A DNA stretch of 64,000 nt from assembly GCA_024399135.1 (NCBI GenBank), contig JAKSHY010000015.1, positions 1 to 64,000 on the forward strand, in the 5' to 3' direction. This document shows positions 53,201 through 62,272 of the stretch, piece by piece (within the stretch, counting starts at the first letter, position 1; each line of letters starts with the position of its first letter). The position numbers and the translations under genes were made by a program. The DNA is from Lachnospiraceae bacterium. GTDB lineage: Bacteria > Bacillota > Clostridia > Lachnospirales > Lachnospiraceae. The notes below the pieces were generated by a model. That model did no database searches. It was given only the letters and a program-made list of their open reading frames with translations, and was not told the DNA's origin.

Positions 53201-53805
53201 TTAAAAAGGCATATCTTGATACTGAATTTTCAGAGAGTCTGTTTAAGGAAAAACCGGTTGTTCCATATGTTCCGTCCTTTATCAGTGAAAAAAGTGAAGA
53301 AATATCTGGAACTGACAGAGGAACTGCATATCATAAAGTGATGGAACTTCTGGAATTCAACAACTCAAAAATAGAATCTCAATTTAATAATTGGGTTGAG
53401 AAGCAGCTGATATCTAAAGAGCAGCTTGCTGCTGTCCCTAAAACCAAAATTGCGAAATTTCTTGAGGGGGACCTTGCTCAAAGAATGGCTAAGGCAGAGA
53501 CTTTGGGACTTCTTTGGAAGGAACAGCCATTCGTGCTTGGTATAAGTGCTGATGTTATAGATAATCAGTATCCGGATAATGAAACAGTGTTGCTTCAGGG
53601 TATTATTGATGCCTTCTTTATAGAAGATGACAAAATAGTTCTTGTTGATTACAAAACTGATGTTATTGAAAACGGGCAGGCATTAATTGACAGGTATTTT
53701 GTACAGGTCAGATATTATAAAGAAGCTCTTGAGAGAATATTTGGAAAGGATGTTAAGGAGTGCATTTTGTATTCATTTTACCTTGGAGAGGAAGTAAGAG
53801 TTTAA
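50260..53805 (+). CDS. addA: ATP-dependent helicase-nuclease subunit AddA
   Basis: An 1181-residue UvrD-type helicase fused to a RecB-like nuclease. Walker A is AAAGSGKT (K30); helicase motifs include RFMVGDVKQSIYKFR, TIHKSKGLEFPVVF and LRVFYVALTRAKEKL; the nuclease motif VLVDYKTD (D1130, K1132) lies near the C-terminus. It is full length. It works with AddB directly upstream. A new promoter (TATAAT at 53824) follows its stop, so the next gene is a separate unit. Confidence 0.96.
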   Translation: MGISFTKDQQRVIDTRDKNILVSAAAGSGKTAVLVERIIQMIMDDENPTDIDRLLVVTFTEAAAAQMKDKIAAAIDEKLADNPENLHLQKQSSLIYKAQISTIHKFCLSVIRNNFNKIGLDPSFRVADETELELMKEDILEEMFEEKYRVKDESFLNAVEFFDKDDDDRELKDYILKLHTFSEGYPWPFEFLDDCLSKYIITDTKDFESKDWVRFLLDYAKKVSNDAILKIKEAKSIIDKPYGPVNYEPVIEKDIETVNGILSSSTYEEYKEALDGLKWATLPTKKAEGVDDALKEAFKAKRDEYKGLFNSKKSTALKNFFNASMETEIEIVNLIRPYIETLIELVKEFSFEFENQRRKKCIISFQDMEHYALNILCTRNENGEIIPTDVARSYQEIFDEILMDEYQDCNRVQELLMWCVSSETRGKFNRFMVGDVKQSIYKFRLANPQLFIEKYNSYGNGDPDGQNTDSNIRINLKQNFRSRESVVNTVNDLFGQIMRRTLGDIEYDDDAKLVLGASFPAYSIENKEDQSDTLFMLAVNNNDSDEAREIIEARLIARKIKELMKSQIVKLEDRDEFRPLSYKDIVILVRSMTDVARGIKEVFSEEGIPLFMNTSVGFFNTTEIQSIVQLLKVLDNPIQDIPLYGTLTSFFGKMSDEEVALIKTESEGNNLYEKLNNYASNNEKASDFIQFLNTFREKVHYTSVRELVTEIIDSTGYLEYVTSMAGGEQRRANVKMLISYAGDYENTTYKGLFHFVRYLREVQKVESSIGEADILDENADVVKVMTIHKSKGLEFPVVFVSGVHKKFNVEDTKGLLSIDMDYGIGTKFVDIDRRTKTDSLLRNAVNLKIKQDMISEELRVFYVALTRAKEKLIITGVCKENDIEKIKKEPVSYSKLIGAQSYMDFLIPLFDKVQFTDPKIEEKESVNEAIDRIILKGNLEKDIEDEKIDVNAIRQLNERFGRTYPHRNLENLVTKTSVSELKKAYLDTEFSESLFKEKPVVPYVPSFISEKSEEISGTDRGTAYHKVMELLEFNNSKIESQFNNWVEKQLISKEQLAAVPKTKIAKFLEGDLAQRMAKAETLGLLWKEQPFVLGISADVIDNQYPDNETVLLQGIIDAFFIEDDKIVLVDYKTDVIENGQALIDRYFVQVRYYKEALERIFGKDVKECILYSFYLGEEVRV

Positions 53806-53823
53806 ATTTAACATTTTTTCGTG

Positions 53824-53829
53824 TATAAT
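53824..53829 (+). promoter_or_regulatory. Candidate -10 box for the second O-acylation cassette
   Basis: TATAAT follows CGTG and lies 32 bases before the acyl carrier protein start; TTTAAA at 17 bases upstream is a weak -35. It would let the ACP-MBOAT-SGNH genes be expressed apart from addBA. Confidence 0.5.
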
Positions 53830-53860
53830 TACCTTGTTTATATATAGGAGGATAATTCTT

Positions 53861-54103
53861 ATGACAAGAGAAGAAGTTTTTAATGACGTTAATGAAGTAT
53901 TTCGTGATGTGTTTGATGATGAAAGCATTGTAGTTACAGATGCTACAACTGCTGATGATATAGAGGACTGGGATTCTTTAGAGCATATTAATCTTATAGC
54001 TGGAATCGAGCAGCAGTTCGGAATTAAGTTCACTATGGGACAAGTTGTAACCATGAAGAATGTTGGCGAAATGGTTGATATTATTTTAAGTCAGCTTAGC
54101 TAA
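53861..54103 (+). CDS. Acyl carrier protein
   Basis: An 80-residue carrier protein. The phosphopantetheine site is DWDSLEHINLI with Ser 39; the WDSL form is typical of dedicated carrier proteins in surface-modification and natural-product loci rather than the DSLD form of fatty-acid synthesis. ATG 53861 has ATAGGAGGAT nine bases upstream; an upstream start at 53834 is not supported. It lies 26 bases before an MBOAT gene and two genes before an SGNH-like gene, so it probably feeds acyl groups to that transferase, as DltC does for DltB. Confidence 0.9.
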   Translation: MTREEVFNDVNEVFRDVFDDESIVVTDATTADDIEDWDSLEHINLIAGIEQQFGIKFTMGQVVTMKNVGEMVDIILSQLS

Positions 54104-54129
54104 TGTAAGAAAGGCAGGGACATTCATTA

Positions 54130-55653
54130 GTGGGAGCTACAGTAACATCCTTTTACTTTTTGTGTTTTTTGGCAGGCCTGTTACTGCTTTACTATATTGT
54201 ACCTAAAAGTATTCAATGGGTCGTTCTTATGGCAGGGAGCATCGCATACTACCTGCTTAGTGGGAACGGCATTTTAATCATATACCCTCTTTTAGGAAGT
54301 TTCGTGGCTTTCTTTGGGGCGTATATGATATCTAAAGATGATAAGCCTAAGGTGTATCTTTTTCTTACAGTTGCGCTTTTGATAGGCACATTATTCGTTC
54401 TTAAGTATGTTAATTTTATTTCCAATACAGTTAATGGAATAGTAGGCTGGTTCAATGTGGAGCCGGTTCTTCCTACTACATCCTTCCTTATTCCTCTTGG
54501 AATTTCGTTTTATACCTTCACTATTTTGGGATATGTAATTGATGTGTATAACAAAATTACTCCAGTCCAGTCCAATTATTTTAAGTTTTTGACCTTTGGA
54601 ATGTATTTTGCACCTGTTTTATCAGGTCCTATCATGAAATACAGGGAGGATGGAGAACAGTTTTTTAAGCCTCATAAGCTTGAATATCGAAATATAACGT
54701 TTGGCGCCCAGAGGGTTCTTTGGGGATTCTTTAAAACCATTGTTGTTTCAGAAAGAACCAAACTGATAGCAGATACTGTATATAACAATCCTACAGAGTA
54801 CCAGGGTGTATTCGTGTTTTTGGCAACCTTTTGCTATGCGTTCACTCTGTATTCTAACTTCTCAGGATGCATGGATATAGTTCTTGGAATTAGTGAAATG
54901 TTCGCATTGAAGCTTCCTGAAAACTTCAGTACACCTTTTCTTGCCAAAAATATATCAGATTACTGGAGAAGATGGCACATTACACTTGGAGTATGGATGA
55001 AGGAATATGTTTTTTATCCGCTATTGCGAACTGGATTTTTCACATCTTTGCAGAAGAAAATGAAGGATCGCTTCGGAAAGAAGAAGGGAAAGCAGTACAC
55101 TACCTTCTTTGCTATGTTCATCCTTTGGTTTACGGTGGGCGTATGGCATGGTGGAGACTGGAAGTATGTAGTAGGTTCGGGACTTCTTCACTGGTTTTAT
55201 ATAGTGATGGGCGAGCTTACCTTGGAACCGGTAACTAAGATACTTACTAAGGTTCACATTGATCCTAAAGCCAGATGGGTAGATGCATTAAGAGTTATAC
55301 GAACATTTCTTTTAGCCTGTCTTGGTTTTGTTTTCTTTAGAGCCAATTCGTTTAATGATGCACTAATCCTTATTAAGAATGCATTCTCAAGCTTTAATGT
55401 ATCAAGACTGTTTTCTGTGGATATTTTCAATATGGGAATTGATCCAATTGAATTTACCATTATGCTTGTATCTTTGGCTCTTATGATATTCATATCAGTT
55501 ATGGGGCAGAATGGATCTGTAAGGGATAAGATATCAAAAAAGAAGCTTCCGGTTCGCTGGATTATCTGGTATGCATTATTATTCTATACGATTCTTTTAG
55601 GATACTATGGACCGGGCTTTTCGGCATCGGAGTTTATTTATCAGGGATTTTAG
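54130..55653 (+). CDS. MBOAT-family membrane O-acyltransferase (second cassette)
   Basis: A 507-residue DltB/AlgI-type membrane protein. It has FLIPLGISFYTFTILGYVIDVYNK, MYFAPVLSGPIMKY, DYWRRWHITLGVWMKEYVFYPLL, and TVGVWHGGDWKYVVGSG with the catalytic His at 340. It is longer than the protein at 40759. Start is GTG, with GGCAGGGA upstream. The acyl carrier protein is 26 bases upstream and the SGNH-like gene starts one base after its stop, a tight three-gene unit. Confidence 0.93.
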   Translation: MGATVTSFYFLCFLAGLLLLYYIVPKSIQWVVLMAGSIAYYLLSGNGILIIYPLLGSFVAFFGAYMISKDDKPKVYLFLTVALLIGTLFVLKYVNFISNTVNGIVGWFNVEPVLPTTSFLIPLGISFYTFTILGYVIDVYNKITPVQSNYFKFLTFGMYFAPVLSGPIMKYREDGEQFFKPHKLEYRNITFGAQRVLWGFFKTIVVSERTKLIADTVYNNPTEYQGVFVFLATFCYAFTLYSNFSGCMDIVLGISEMFALKLPENFSTPFLAKNISDYWRRWHITLGVWMKEYVFYPLLRTGFFTSLQKKMKDRFGKKKGKQYTTFFAMFILWFTVGVWHGGDWKYVVGSGLLHWFYIVMGELTLEPVTKILTKVHIDPKARWVDALRVIRTFLLACLGFVFFRANSFNDALILIKNAFSSFNVSRLFSVDIFNMGIDPIEFTIMLVSLALMIFISVMGQNGSVRDKISKKKLPVRWIIWYALLFYTILLGYYGPGFSASEFIYQGF

Positions 55654-55654
55654 T

Positions 55655-56794
55655 ATGAACAAAAAAGAGATTTTAAGGCTTATATTGTTCAACTTAATAT
55701 TTATAGTTTCATTAACACTTTTAACCTACGTTCTTAGAACTAATGGGGATATTAAAGATATTTTCAGTGGTTTTTATGCCGAAAAGGATGACACGATAGA
55801 TGTTGTTATGATTGGCTCGAGTCCTGTATATCCTTTTTATTCAAGCCCTATGATATTTGATGAGACCGGAATCAGTATGTATCCGTTGTCCTCTAATGTT
55901 CAAAGACCTAAGGCGATGATTCCTCTTATGGAAGAAACGTTGAAAACCCAGAAACCTAAGCTCTTTGTTTTCGAAACTCGTATGTTTACCTTTGAAGAGG
56001 GAAGAATGTATGAGAATATGGCTTTCGCAAGGGGTGTGACGGATAATCTTAAGTATTCGTTAAACAGAATTAAGACAATTAATCGATTAATTCCATCAAA
56101 AAGTGAAATGGAAGAGAGAATGAGTGATCCTCTTAATCAGGATCAGCCTAAGGATTCTTATGAAGAAAGATATACTTATTATTTCGATATTTTTAAATAC
56201 CATTCCAACTGGAAGACTCTGGCACTTCCATCCCAGTGGAAAGATATAGTTTATGAAAAGTCGAACCCAAGAAAGGGCTTCGTAATAAGGGATGAGGTTG
56301 GACCGCTTGAGGATGACGAAATAGAGGATTTATATCTAAAATCAAAATCAGAAGAGGTAGTTCCTATTCCTAAAGAGCAGGAAGAAAGATTATATGAGCT
56401 TTTGGATTATCTTAAGGCTAATTCAATTAATGCTCTTTTTATAGTGTCCCCATACCATATGACAGATGATCAGATGGAAATGTTTAATTATATTAAACCT
56501 ATAATTGAAGGCTACGGGTTCAGATTTGATAACATGAATGAAGAATATGATGAGCTTTCAGTTGATTTTAAGTCTGATTATTACGATTATGGAGGCCATG
56601 TTAATACTAAAGGAGCCATTAAGTGTACGAATCATTTAATATCGTTACTAAAAGAGTATAATCTTCCATCTCACAAGGGTGAGAGTGGATATGAAAGCTT
56701 CGAGGATGCTGCCCTTTTATTTAGGCAGGAGAGTAAGGAAGCATTAGAAAAGATAGAATATGAAGTTAAAAATGGAATATACGCTGAAAAATAA
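55655..56794 (+). CDS. DltD/SGNH-like membrane-anchored protein
   Basis: A 379-residue protein with an N-terminal membrane helix (LILFNLIFIVSLTLLTYVL) and an external SGNH-like domain (VVMIGSSPVYPFYSSPMIFDE with the Ser in GSS; YYDYGGHVNTKGAIKCTNHL near the end with the expected His). It resembles DltD and AlgX/J-type partners of MBOAT transferases. ATG 55655 begins one base after the MBOAT stop; an upstream in-frame ATG at 55607 lies within the MBOAT gene and is less likely. Together with the ACP and MBOAT it makes a Dlt-like set without a DltA-type ligase. Confidence 0.78.
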   Translation: MNKKEILRLILFNLIFIVSLTLLTYVLRTNGDIKDIFSGFYAEKDDTIDVVMIGSSPVYPFYSSPMIFDETGISMYPLSSNVQRPKAMIPLMEETLKTQKPKLFVFETRMFTFEEGRMYENMAFARGVTDNLKYSLNRIKTINRLIPSKSEMEERMSDPLNQDQPKDSYEERYTYYFDIFKYHSNWKTLALPSQWKDIVYEKSNPRKGFVIRDEVGPLEDDEIEDLYLKSKSEEVVPIPKEQEERLYELLDYLKANSINALFIVSPYHMTDDQMEMFNYIKPIIEGYGFRFDNMNEEYDELSVDFKSDYYDYGGHVNTKGAIKCTNHLISLLKEYNLPSHKGESGYESFEDAALLFRQESKEALEKIEYEVKNGIYAEK

Positions 56795-56812
56795 AGCGTA
56801 ACTGGAGGATTT

Positions 56813-58366
56813 ATGGATAGAGCGTGTGGAGTATTATTACCTATTTTTAGTTTGCCAAGTAAATATGGTATTGGATGTTTCTCGAAAGAAGCATATGAAT
56901 TCGTAGATTTTTTGGCTGATGGTGGTCAGACCTACTGGCAGATTCTGCCACTTGGCCCAACAAGCTATGGAGATTCTCCATATCAGTCGTTTTCTACATT
57001 TGCGGGTAATCCATACTTTATTGACCTTGAGGAATTGATTAAAAGAGGCTGGATAGAAAAAGAGCTTTGCGAGAGCATCGACTGGGGTTCTACAGATGGA
57101 AAGAATGGCAGCGATTATGTAGATTATGAAAAAATCTTTAAAAACAGATTCACTGTACTTAGAAAAGCATATGAAAAGAGCCATATTGTACGAAATAAAA
57201 AATACAGAAAATTCGTAAAACAGAATAAGGCATGGCTTGATAATTATGCTCTTTATATGGCGGTTAAGGAAGCACATAATCTTGTAAGCTACTTAGAGTG
57301 GGAAGAGGACATTCGTCTTAGAACTAAAGAAGCAGTTAAGATGTGGACTAAGAAGCTTAAGAGTGAAATTGGATTCTACAAATTCATTCAGTTCATGTTT
57401 TATTCACAGTGGATGGAGCTTAAGGACTATGCTAATAAAAAGGGAATCAAGATAGTTGGAGATATTCCAATTTATGTATCTTTGGACAGTGCTGATACAT
57501 GGGCTAATCCAGAGCTTTTCCAGCTTGATGAAAAGGGATATCCATTAAGGGTTGCAGGATGCCCTCCTGATTATTTCGCGGAGGATGGCCAGCTTTGGGG
57601 TAATCCTTTGTATGACTGGAAGGCAAATAAGAGAACTGGCTATAAGTGGTGGATTGAAAGATTCACCAAGAGCTTCGAGCTTTATGATGTTGTAAGAATT
57701 GATCATTTCAGAGGTTTTGATGAATATTACAGCATTCCATATGGTGAAGAAACAGCCAGAAATGGTGAATGGGTTAAGGGTCCAGGCTATGATCTTTTTA
57801 AGAAGGTTAAGAAAAAGCTTGGCAATAAGCCTGTTATCGCAGAGGACCTTGGATTCATTACAGATTCGGTTCGTGAGCTTATTAAAGAATGCGGATATCC
57901 GGGTATGAAGATTATGACATACGGATTTGATCCAGAGGATGATTCAGAGCATACACCATATACCTATGACAAAAATATAGTTATCTATACAGGAACGCAT
58001 GATAACGACACTATTAACGAGTATTTTCATAATATAATGTCCGAGGAAAATCGCGAATATGTTAAAAAATATATGAATTTTACGGACGATGATGATGCTA
58101 ATATTGAGTATATAAGATGTGGAATGGCTTCGGTTGCAGACACAGCGATATTCCCAATTCAGGATTATCTTGGCCTTATGAATGAGGCTAAAATTAACAC
58201 ACCGGCAACTCTGGGTAACAACTGGAAGTGGAGACTTATTCCAGGAAAGCTTACCAAGGAATTACAGTCAAAGATGAAGGAAATGGCCGAGATTTATCAC
58301 AGGGCACCTAGAACTTCCAAGAAGGAAAAAGCTGGTAAAGACGACGAAAAGAAAAGCAAAAAGTAG
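56813..58366 (+). CDS. malQ: 4-alpha-glucanotransferase
   Basis: A 517-residue GH77 amylomaltase that rearranges alpha-1,4-glucans in maltodextrin or glycogen use. Catalytic residues fit: nucleophile D297 in RIDHFRGF, acid/base E344 in IAEDLG, and D397 in GTHDNDT. The N-terminus (GVLLPIFSLPSKYGIGCFS) is typical. A Lys-rich tail of about 15 residues (KKEKAGKDDEKKSKK) is extra. ACTGGAGG precedes the start. ptsI follows after 37 bases. Confidence 0.95.
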   Translation: MDRACGVLLPIFSLPSKYGIGCFSKEAYEFVDFLADGGQTYWQILPLGPTSYGDSPYQSFSTFAGNPYFIDLEELIKRGWIEKELCESIDWGSTDGKNGSDYVDYEKIFKNRFTVLRKAYEKSHIVRNKKYRKFVKQNKAWLDNYALYMAVKEAHNLVSYLEWEEDIRLRTKEAVKMWTKKLKSEIGFYKFIQFMFYSQWMELKDYANKKGIKIVGDIPIYVSLDSADTWANPELFQLDEKGYPLRVAGCPPDYFAEDGQLWGNPLYDWKANKRTGYKWWIERFTKSFELYDVVRIDHFRGFDEYYSIPYGEETARNGEWVKGPGYDLFKKVKKKLGNKPVIAEDLGFITDSVRELIKECGYPGMKIMTYGFDPEDDSEHTPYTYDKNIVIYTGTHDNDTINEYFHNIMSEENREYVKKYMNFTDDDDANIEYIRCGMASVADTAIFPIQDYLGLMNEAKINTPATLGNNWKWRLIPGKLTKELQSKMKEMAEIYHRAPRTSKKEKAGKDDEKKSKK

Positions 58367-58403
58367 GAACGAAACTTAAGTACTAGTATTCATTGACACT
58401 AAA

Positions 58404-60017
58404 ATGCAAGTAATAAAATCAAGAGCACTATGTGGAAGAATTGCAATTGAAAAACCGCTTATTCTAAGCAAGAAAAGCTTCGATGTTTCGACATATTCGA
58501 AGGGAAGCGCTGATGAGGAGTGGCAGAAGGTCTGTAATGCAAGACAGGCTTTGGTTGATATGCTTAATTTAGAGCTTGCAAGTGCTAATCCTGACAAGGC
58601 ATCCAGCAAAGATGCAAGAGAAGTTATAAGTGCATATGTTCAGGTAGCTCTTGATGTTGCCCTTGAGGAGGCAATTAAAGAAGAGATATACGAAAAGAAT
58701 CTTCCTGCTCCTATGGCTATAGAAAATGGTGGTCATAAAATCTCGGAGTCTATCAGGATGATACCTGACAGCTATATAAGAACACGATATAAGGATGTTG
58801 AGAATATAATAGATCAGCTTGAAGAATGTCTCCTCGGTAATACTATGTTTAAGATTAATGAAGACTGCATAGTAATCGCGAATGACTTAAATCCAGCGAT
58901 GCTTATTAAGAACCTTGGTAAGATTAAGGGACTGATATTAAAGGTTGGTGCGGATAACTCGCATACGGCAATACTTGCAAATTCCTATGATATTCCAACA
59001 CTTATCGGATTCGACGAAGATATTTCGGCTTTTTTAGTTGATGAAGATGTTATTATAGACGCTATTAAAGGAGAGGCATATATTTCGCCGGATGTGACTA
59101 CGCTTACTAATTATAGGGCTATGCTCAATGCGTTCATAGAAGAGGATGAGGCACTTAAGGAATATATAGGAAAATCCGCAATTACCAAGGGTGGTACCAG
59201 GATAAAGATATACGCTAATATTGGTTCTTCAATGGAAGCGTATGAAACGAAGCGTGTGGGCGCGGATGGAATAGGACTTTTTAGAAGTGAGTTTTTGTTT
59301 TTAGGAAGAGAAGAAGCACCTGGAGAAGAAGAGCAGTTTAACGCATACAAAGAAGCCCTGGAGGTTATGTATCCTAAGGAGGTTGTTATAAGAACCTGTG
59401 ATGTCGGTGCTGATAAAATGTCAAGCTACATTAACGTAGCAAGAGAAGCTAATCCGGCTCTTGGACTTCGTGCGGTTCGAATAGGCTTTCATAATGAAAA
59501 AATATTAAGAACACAGCTTAGGGCATTATTCAGAGCTTCTAACTATGGTAACTTAAGCATTAACTTTCCTATGATTGCCAATGAATGGGAAATTGACAGA
59601 ATTTACGAGATTATTAAGGAAGTAAAGGATGAACTCGATAGGGAGGCTATTCCTTATAAATATGTTAGAATTGGAATTATGATAGAGACTCCTGCAGCAG
59701 CACTTATTAGTCAGAGGCTTGCTAAGAAGGTTGATTTCTTTTCGATTGGAACTAATGATCTTATTCAATATACTTTGGCATGTGACAGGCAGAATGATGA
59801 AGTAAGAAAGCATCTTGATGTTCATCATGAGGCAGTACTTAGTCTTATTAAAATGACGATTGATAATGCTCATAAGAATGGAATTACAGTCGGAGTGTGT
59901 GGAGGTCTTGCGCAGGATTTAGACCTTTTGGACTTCTTTATTGAGAATAAGGTAGATGAGCTTTCGGTTGGACAGGCTCAGATTTTGAGATTAAAACATT
60001 CCATATGTTTGAAATAA
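58404..60017 (+). CDS. ptsI: PTS enzyme I (phosphoenolpyruvate-protein phosphotransferase)
   Basis: A 537-residue enzyme I that takes phosphate from PEP to HPr. The active-site His is H187 in GADNSHTAILA; the PEP-binding domain has GIGLFRSEFLF, FFSIGTNDLIQYTLA and VGVCGGLAQD. The N-terminal HPr-binding region is shorter and more divergent than usual and no HPr gene is next to it. No clear Shine-Dalgarno sequence precedes the ATG. A strong terminator follows. Confidence 0.93.
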   Translation: MQVIKSRALCGRIAIEKPLILSKKSFDVSTYSKGSADEEWQKVCNARQALVDMLNLELASANPDKASSKDAREVISAYVQVALDVALEEAIKEEIYEKNLPAPMAIENGGHKISESIRMIPDSYIRTRYKDVENIIDQLEECLLGNTMFKINEDCIVIANDLNPAMLIKNLGKIKGLILKVGADNSHTAILANSYDIPTLIGFDEDISAFLVDEDVIIDAIKGEAYISPDVTTLTNYRAMLNAFIEEDEALKEYIGKSAITKGGTRIKIYANIGSSMEAYETKRVGADGIGLFRSEFLFLGREEAPGEEEQFNAYKEALEVMYPKEVVIRTCDVGADKMSSYINVAREANPALGLRAVRIGFHNEKILRTQLRALFRASNYGNLSINFPMIANEWEIDRIYEIIKEVKDELDREAIPYKYVRIGIMIETPAAALISQRLAKKVDFFSIGTNDLIQYTLACDRQNDEVRKHLDVHHEAVLSLIKMTIDNAHKNGITVGVCGGLAQDLDLLDFFIENKVDELSVGQAQILRLKHSICLK

Positions 60018-60043
60018 ATGCTATAATTATTGCTATCTGTGAG

Positions 60044-60079
60044 CTTTTTGGGTCAAAGGAGACCCGAAAAGTGTTTTTT
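60044..60079 (+). terminator. Terminator after ptsI
   Basis: CTTTTTGGGTC (60044-60054) and GACCCGAAAAG (60061-60071) form an 11-bp stem with one wobble pair and a six-base loop, followed by TGTTTTTT. Its GGGTC/GACCC core recalls the array at 2017. Confidence 0.9.
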
Positions 60080-60108
60080 GCGTATAAAAATAAGTAAGGC
60101 CTTAAATC

Positions 60109-60579
60109 ATGGGACAGGAAATAGAAAGAAAGTTTTTAATAAAAAATATGCCTCAGCTTAATAAGTATGAGTGCAGGCATTTAGTTCAGGGATATCTTTG
60201 TACCAAGCCTACAATAAGGGTTAGAAAAGAAGATAATGAATATTATATGACCTATAAAGGTAGCGGATTTATTTCAAAGGAGGAATACAATCTTCCGTTG
60301 ACTAAAGAAGCGTATGAATCTTTAATCAAAAAATCCGAGGGAAATATTATTTCTAAAAAAAGATATCTGATACCGATTGGGAAGAACAAGGAAGGTAATG
60401 AATTAACAGTAGAGCTGGATGTGTTTGAAGAGCCTTTTGAATCATTGTGCTTCGCAGAAGTTGAATTTCTTTCACTAGAAGAGGCTAATAGCTTCGAAAA
60501 ACCAGACTGGCTCGGGGATGATGTTACAGATAATCCCGAATATTACAATTCGAATCTTTCAAGGAAGGTACTGTCTTAG
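60109..60579 (+). CDS. CYTH-domain protein
   Basis: A 156-residue CYTH protein of the short bacterial inorganic-triphosphatase subgroup: EIERKFLI at residues 4-11, TIRVRKEDNEYYMTYKG, and LTVELDVFEEPFESLCFAEVEF. It probably hydrolyses tripolyphosphate or a related triphosphate. It stands alone between terminator and symporter gene. The other CYTH protein, at 30311, belongs to a different subgroup. Confidence 0.88.
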   Translation: MGQEIERKFLIKNMPQLNKYECRHLVQGYLCTKPTIRVRKEDNEYYMTYKGSGFISKEEYNLPLTKEAYESLIKKSEGNIISKKRYLIPIGKNKEGNELTVELDVFEEPFESLCFAEVEFLSLEEANSFEKPDWLGDDVTDNPEYYNSNLSRKVLS

Positions 60580-60663
60580 AATATAAACGAGTTTGACTTA
60601 AGGTGTTGGTTAGTCGAATTAAAATAGTTAATAATTAAATTTATATATATTTAAGGAGGAATT

Positions 60664-62211
60664 ATGGATAATTTTCTAGAGAGTGTTGCTAAAGTAAACG
60701 ACGTGGTCAATGGATATGCCTGGGGATGGCCAGCATTGATCATGCTTTTGGGTACAGGTCTTATCTGCACTATTATTACCAAGTGCTTTCAGGTAAGTCA
60801 TCTTACGCACTGGTGGAGAAAGACTATTGGATCTGTATTTTCAAAGGATACACATAAAAAGCTTGGAAAACATTCGGGTTCAGTTTCACAGTTCCAGGCA
60901 TTGTGTACAGCATTGGCAGCTACAATTGGTACTGGTAATATTGCCGGAGTTGCAGCAGCTATCTGTGTAGGTGGTCCTGGTGCAGTTTTCTGGATGTGGG
61001 TTGCTGCATTCCTTGGAATGATGACTAACTTCTCAGAAAATATTCTTGGTATATATTTTAGACGTAAGAATGAAAATGGCGAGTGGTCTGGTGGTGCTAT
61101 GTACTACTTAAGAGATGGTCTTGGCGGATACAAGGGCATGAAGCATGTTGGTAAGGTATTAGCTGTTATATTCGCAGTATTCGCAATTCTTGCTTCATTC
61201 GGAATTGGTAACATGGGTCAGATTAACAAGATTACATTAAATATTGAGTCAGCATTCTTTACTAATGTTACAGCTCCTACATTCCTTGATGTATCTATTG
61301 TTAACTGGATTATTGGTATTGTTCTTATGATAATCGGAGGTTTCATCATTCTTGGTGGACTTCAGAGAATTGCCTCTTTCGCAGAGAAGGTAGTTCCATT
61401 CATGGCTGTTGTATATGTTGTTGGAGCACTTATTATTATGTGTTGCCACATAACTATGCTTGGTGAAATTTTCGCAGCTATTTTCAAATTCGCATTCACT
61501 CCAGTTGCAGTAGCAGGTGGTGTTTCAGGTTCAGTTATTAAAATGATTCTTGATGGTCCAATTAAGAATGGTTGTAAGAGAGGTGTATTCTCTAACGAGG
61601 CTGGTCTTGGTTCTTCGGTTATGGTTCACTCTAACTCTAATGTCAAGGAGCCAGTTAAGCAGGGATTATGGGGAATCTTCGAGGTATTCGCAGATACAAT
61701 CGTTGTATGTACTATGACAGCTATCGTTGTTCTTTCATCAGGAGCAATAGATTTAGCTACCGGAGTAACAAATGCTGGAACAGATGATGCAACATTAGTT
61801 GCAAAGGCATTTGGTAATATCTTCGGTAAGCCAGGTGAGTGGTTCATTGCTGTTGCTGTATTATTATTCGCATTCACAACAGTAATGGGATGGTCACATT
61901 ACGGCTCTAAGGCAGTTGAGTATCTTTTCGGTGTTAAGGGTGGTAAGGTATACAGAGTAATCTTCGTTCTTATGATGATTTCAGGTGCTATTATGACATC
62001 TACTCTTGCATGGGATATTTCAGATACTTTTAACGGATTAATGATGCTTCCTAACTTAATTGGTGTGCTTGCCATGACTCCATTAGTTATTAAGATTACC
62101 AGAAACTATGTGGATAGAAAGATTAATGGTAAGGATATTGAACCAATCCTTTCATATGATCCTGCAATTCAGGCAGAGTATGCTCCATTAGTTAAGCAGG
62201 GAGAAGAGTAA
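60664..62211 (+). CDS. Alanine/glycine:cation symporter (AGCS family)
   Basis: A 515-residue membrane transporter that imports alanine or glycine with Na+. Family motifs: FQALCTALAATIGTGNIAGV, GGPGAVFWMWVAAFLGM, IKNGCKRGVFSNEAGLGSS and the C-terminal TTVMGWSHYGSKAVEYLFG. About eleven membrane helices. TTAAGGAGGAAT precedes the start. Codon use is regular and biased, suggesting good expression. A small hairpin (GCATATA/TATATGC, 62219-62238) lies between it and gatC. Confidence 0.95.
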   Translation: MDNFLESVAKVNDVVNGYAWGWPALIMLLGTGLICTIITKCFQVSHLTHWWRKTIGSVFSKDTHKKLGKHSGSVSQFQALCTALAATIGTGNIAGVAAAICVGGPGAVFWMWVAAFLGMMTNFSENILGIYFRRKNENGEWSGGAMYYLRDGLGGYKGMKHVGKVLAVIFAVFAILASFGIGNMGQINKITLNIESAFFTNVTAPTFLDVSIVNWIIGIVLMIIGGFIILGGLQRIASFAEKVVPFMAVVYVVGALIIMCCHITMLGEIFAAIFKFAFTPVAVAGGVSGSVIKMILDGPIKNGCKRGVFSNEAGLGSSVMVHSNSNVKEPVKQGLWGIFEVFADTIVVCTMTAIVVLSSGAIDLATGVTNAGTDDATLVAKAFGNIFGKPGEWFIAVAVLLFAFTTVMGWSHYGSKAVEYLFGVKGGKVYRVIFVLMMISGAIMTSTLAWDISDTFNGLMMLPNLIGVLAMTPLVIKITRNYVDRKINGKDIEPILSYDPAIQAEYAPLVKQGEE

Positions 62212-62272
62212 TAAAGTAGCATATATTCTAGTATATGCAAATGAAAAATATATAGATTAAAGAGGTAGTGTA

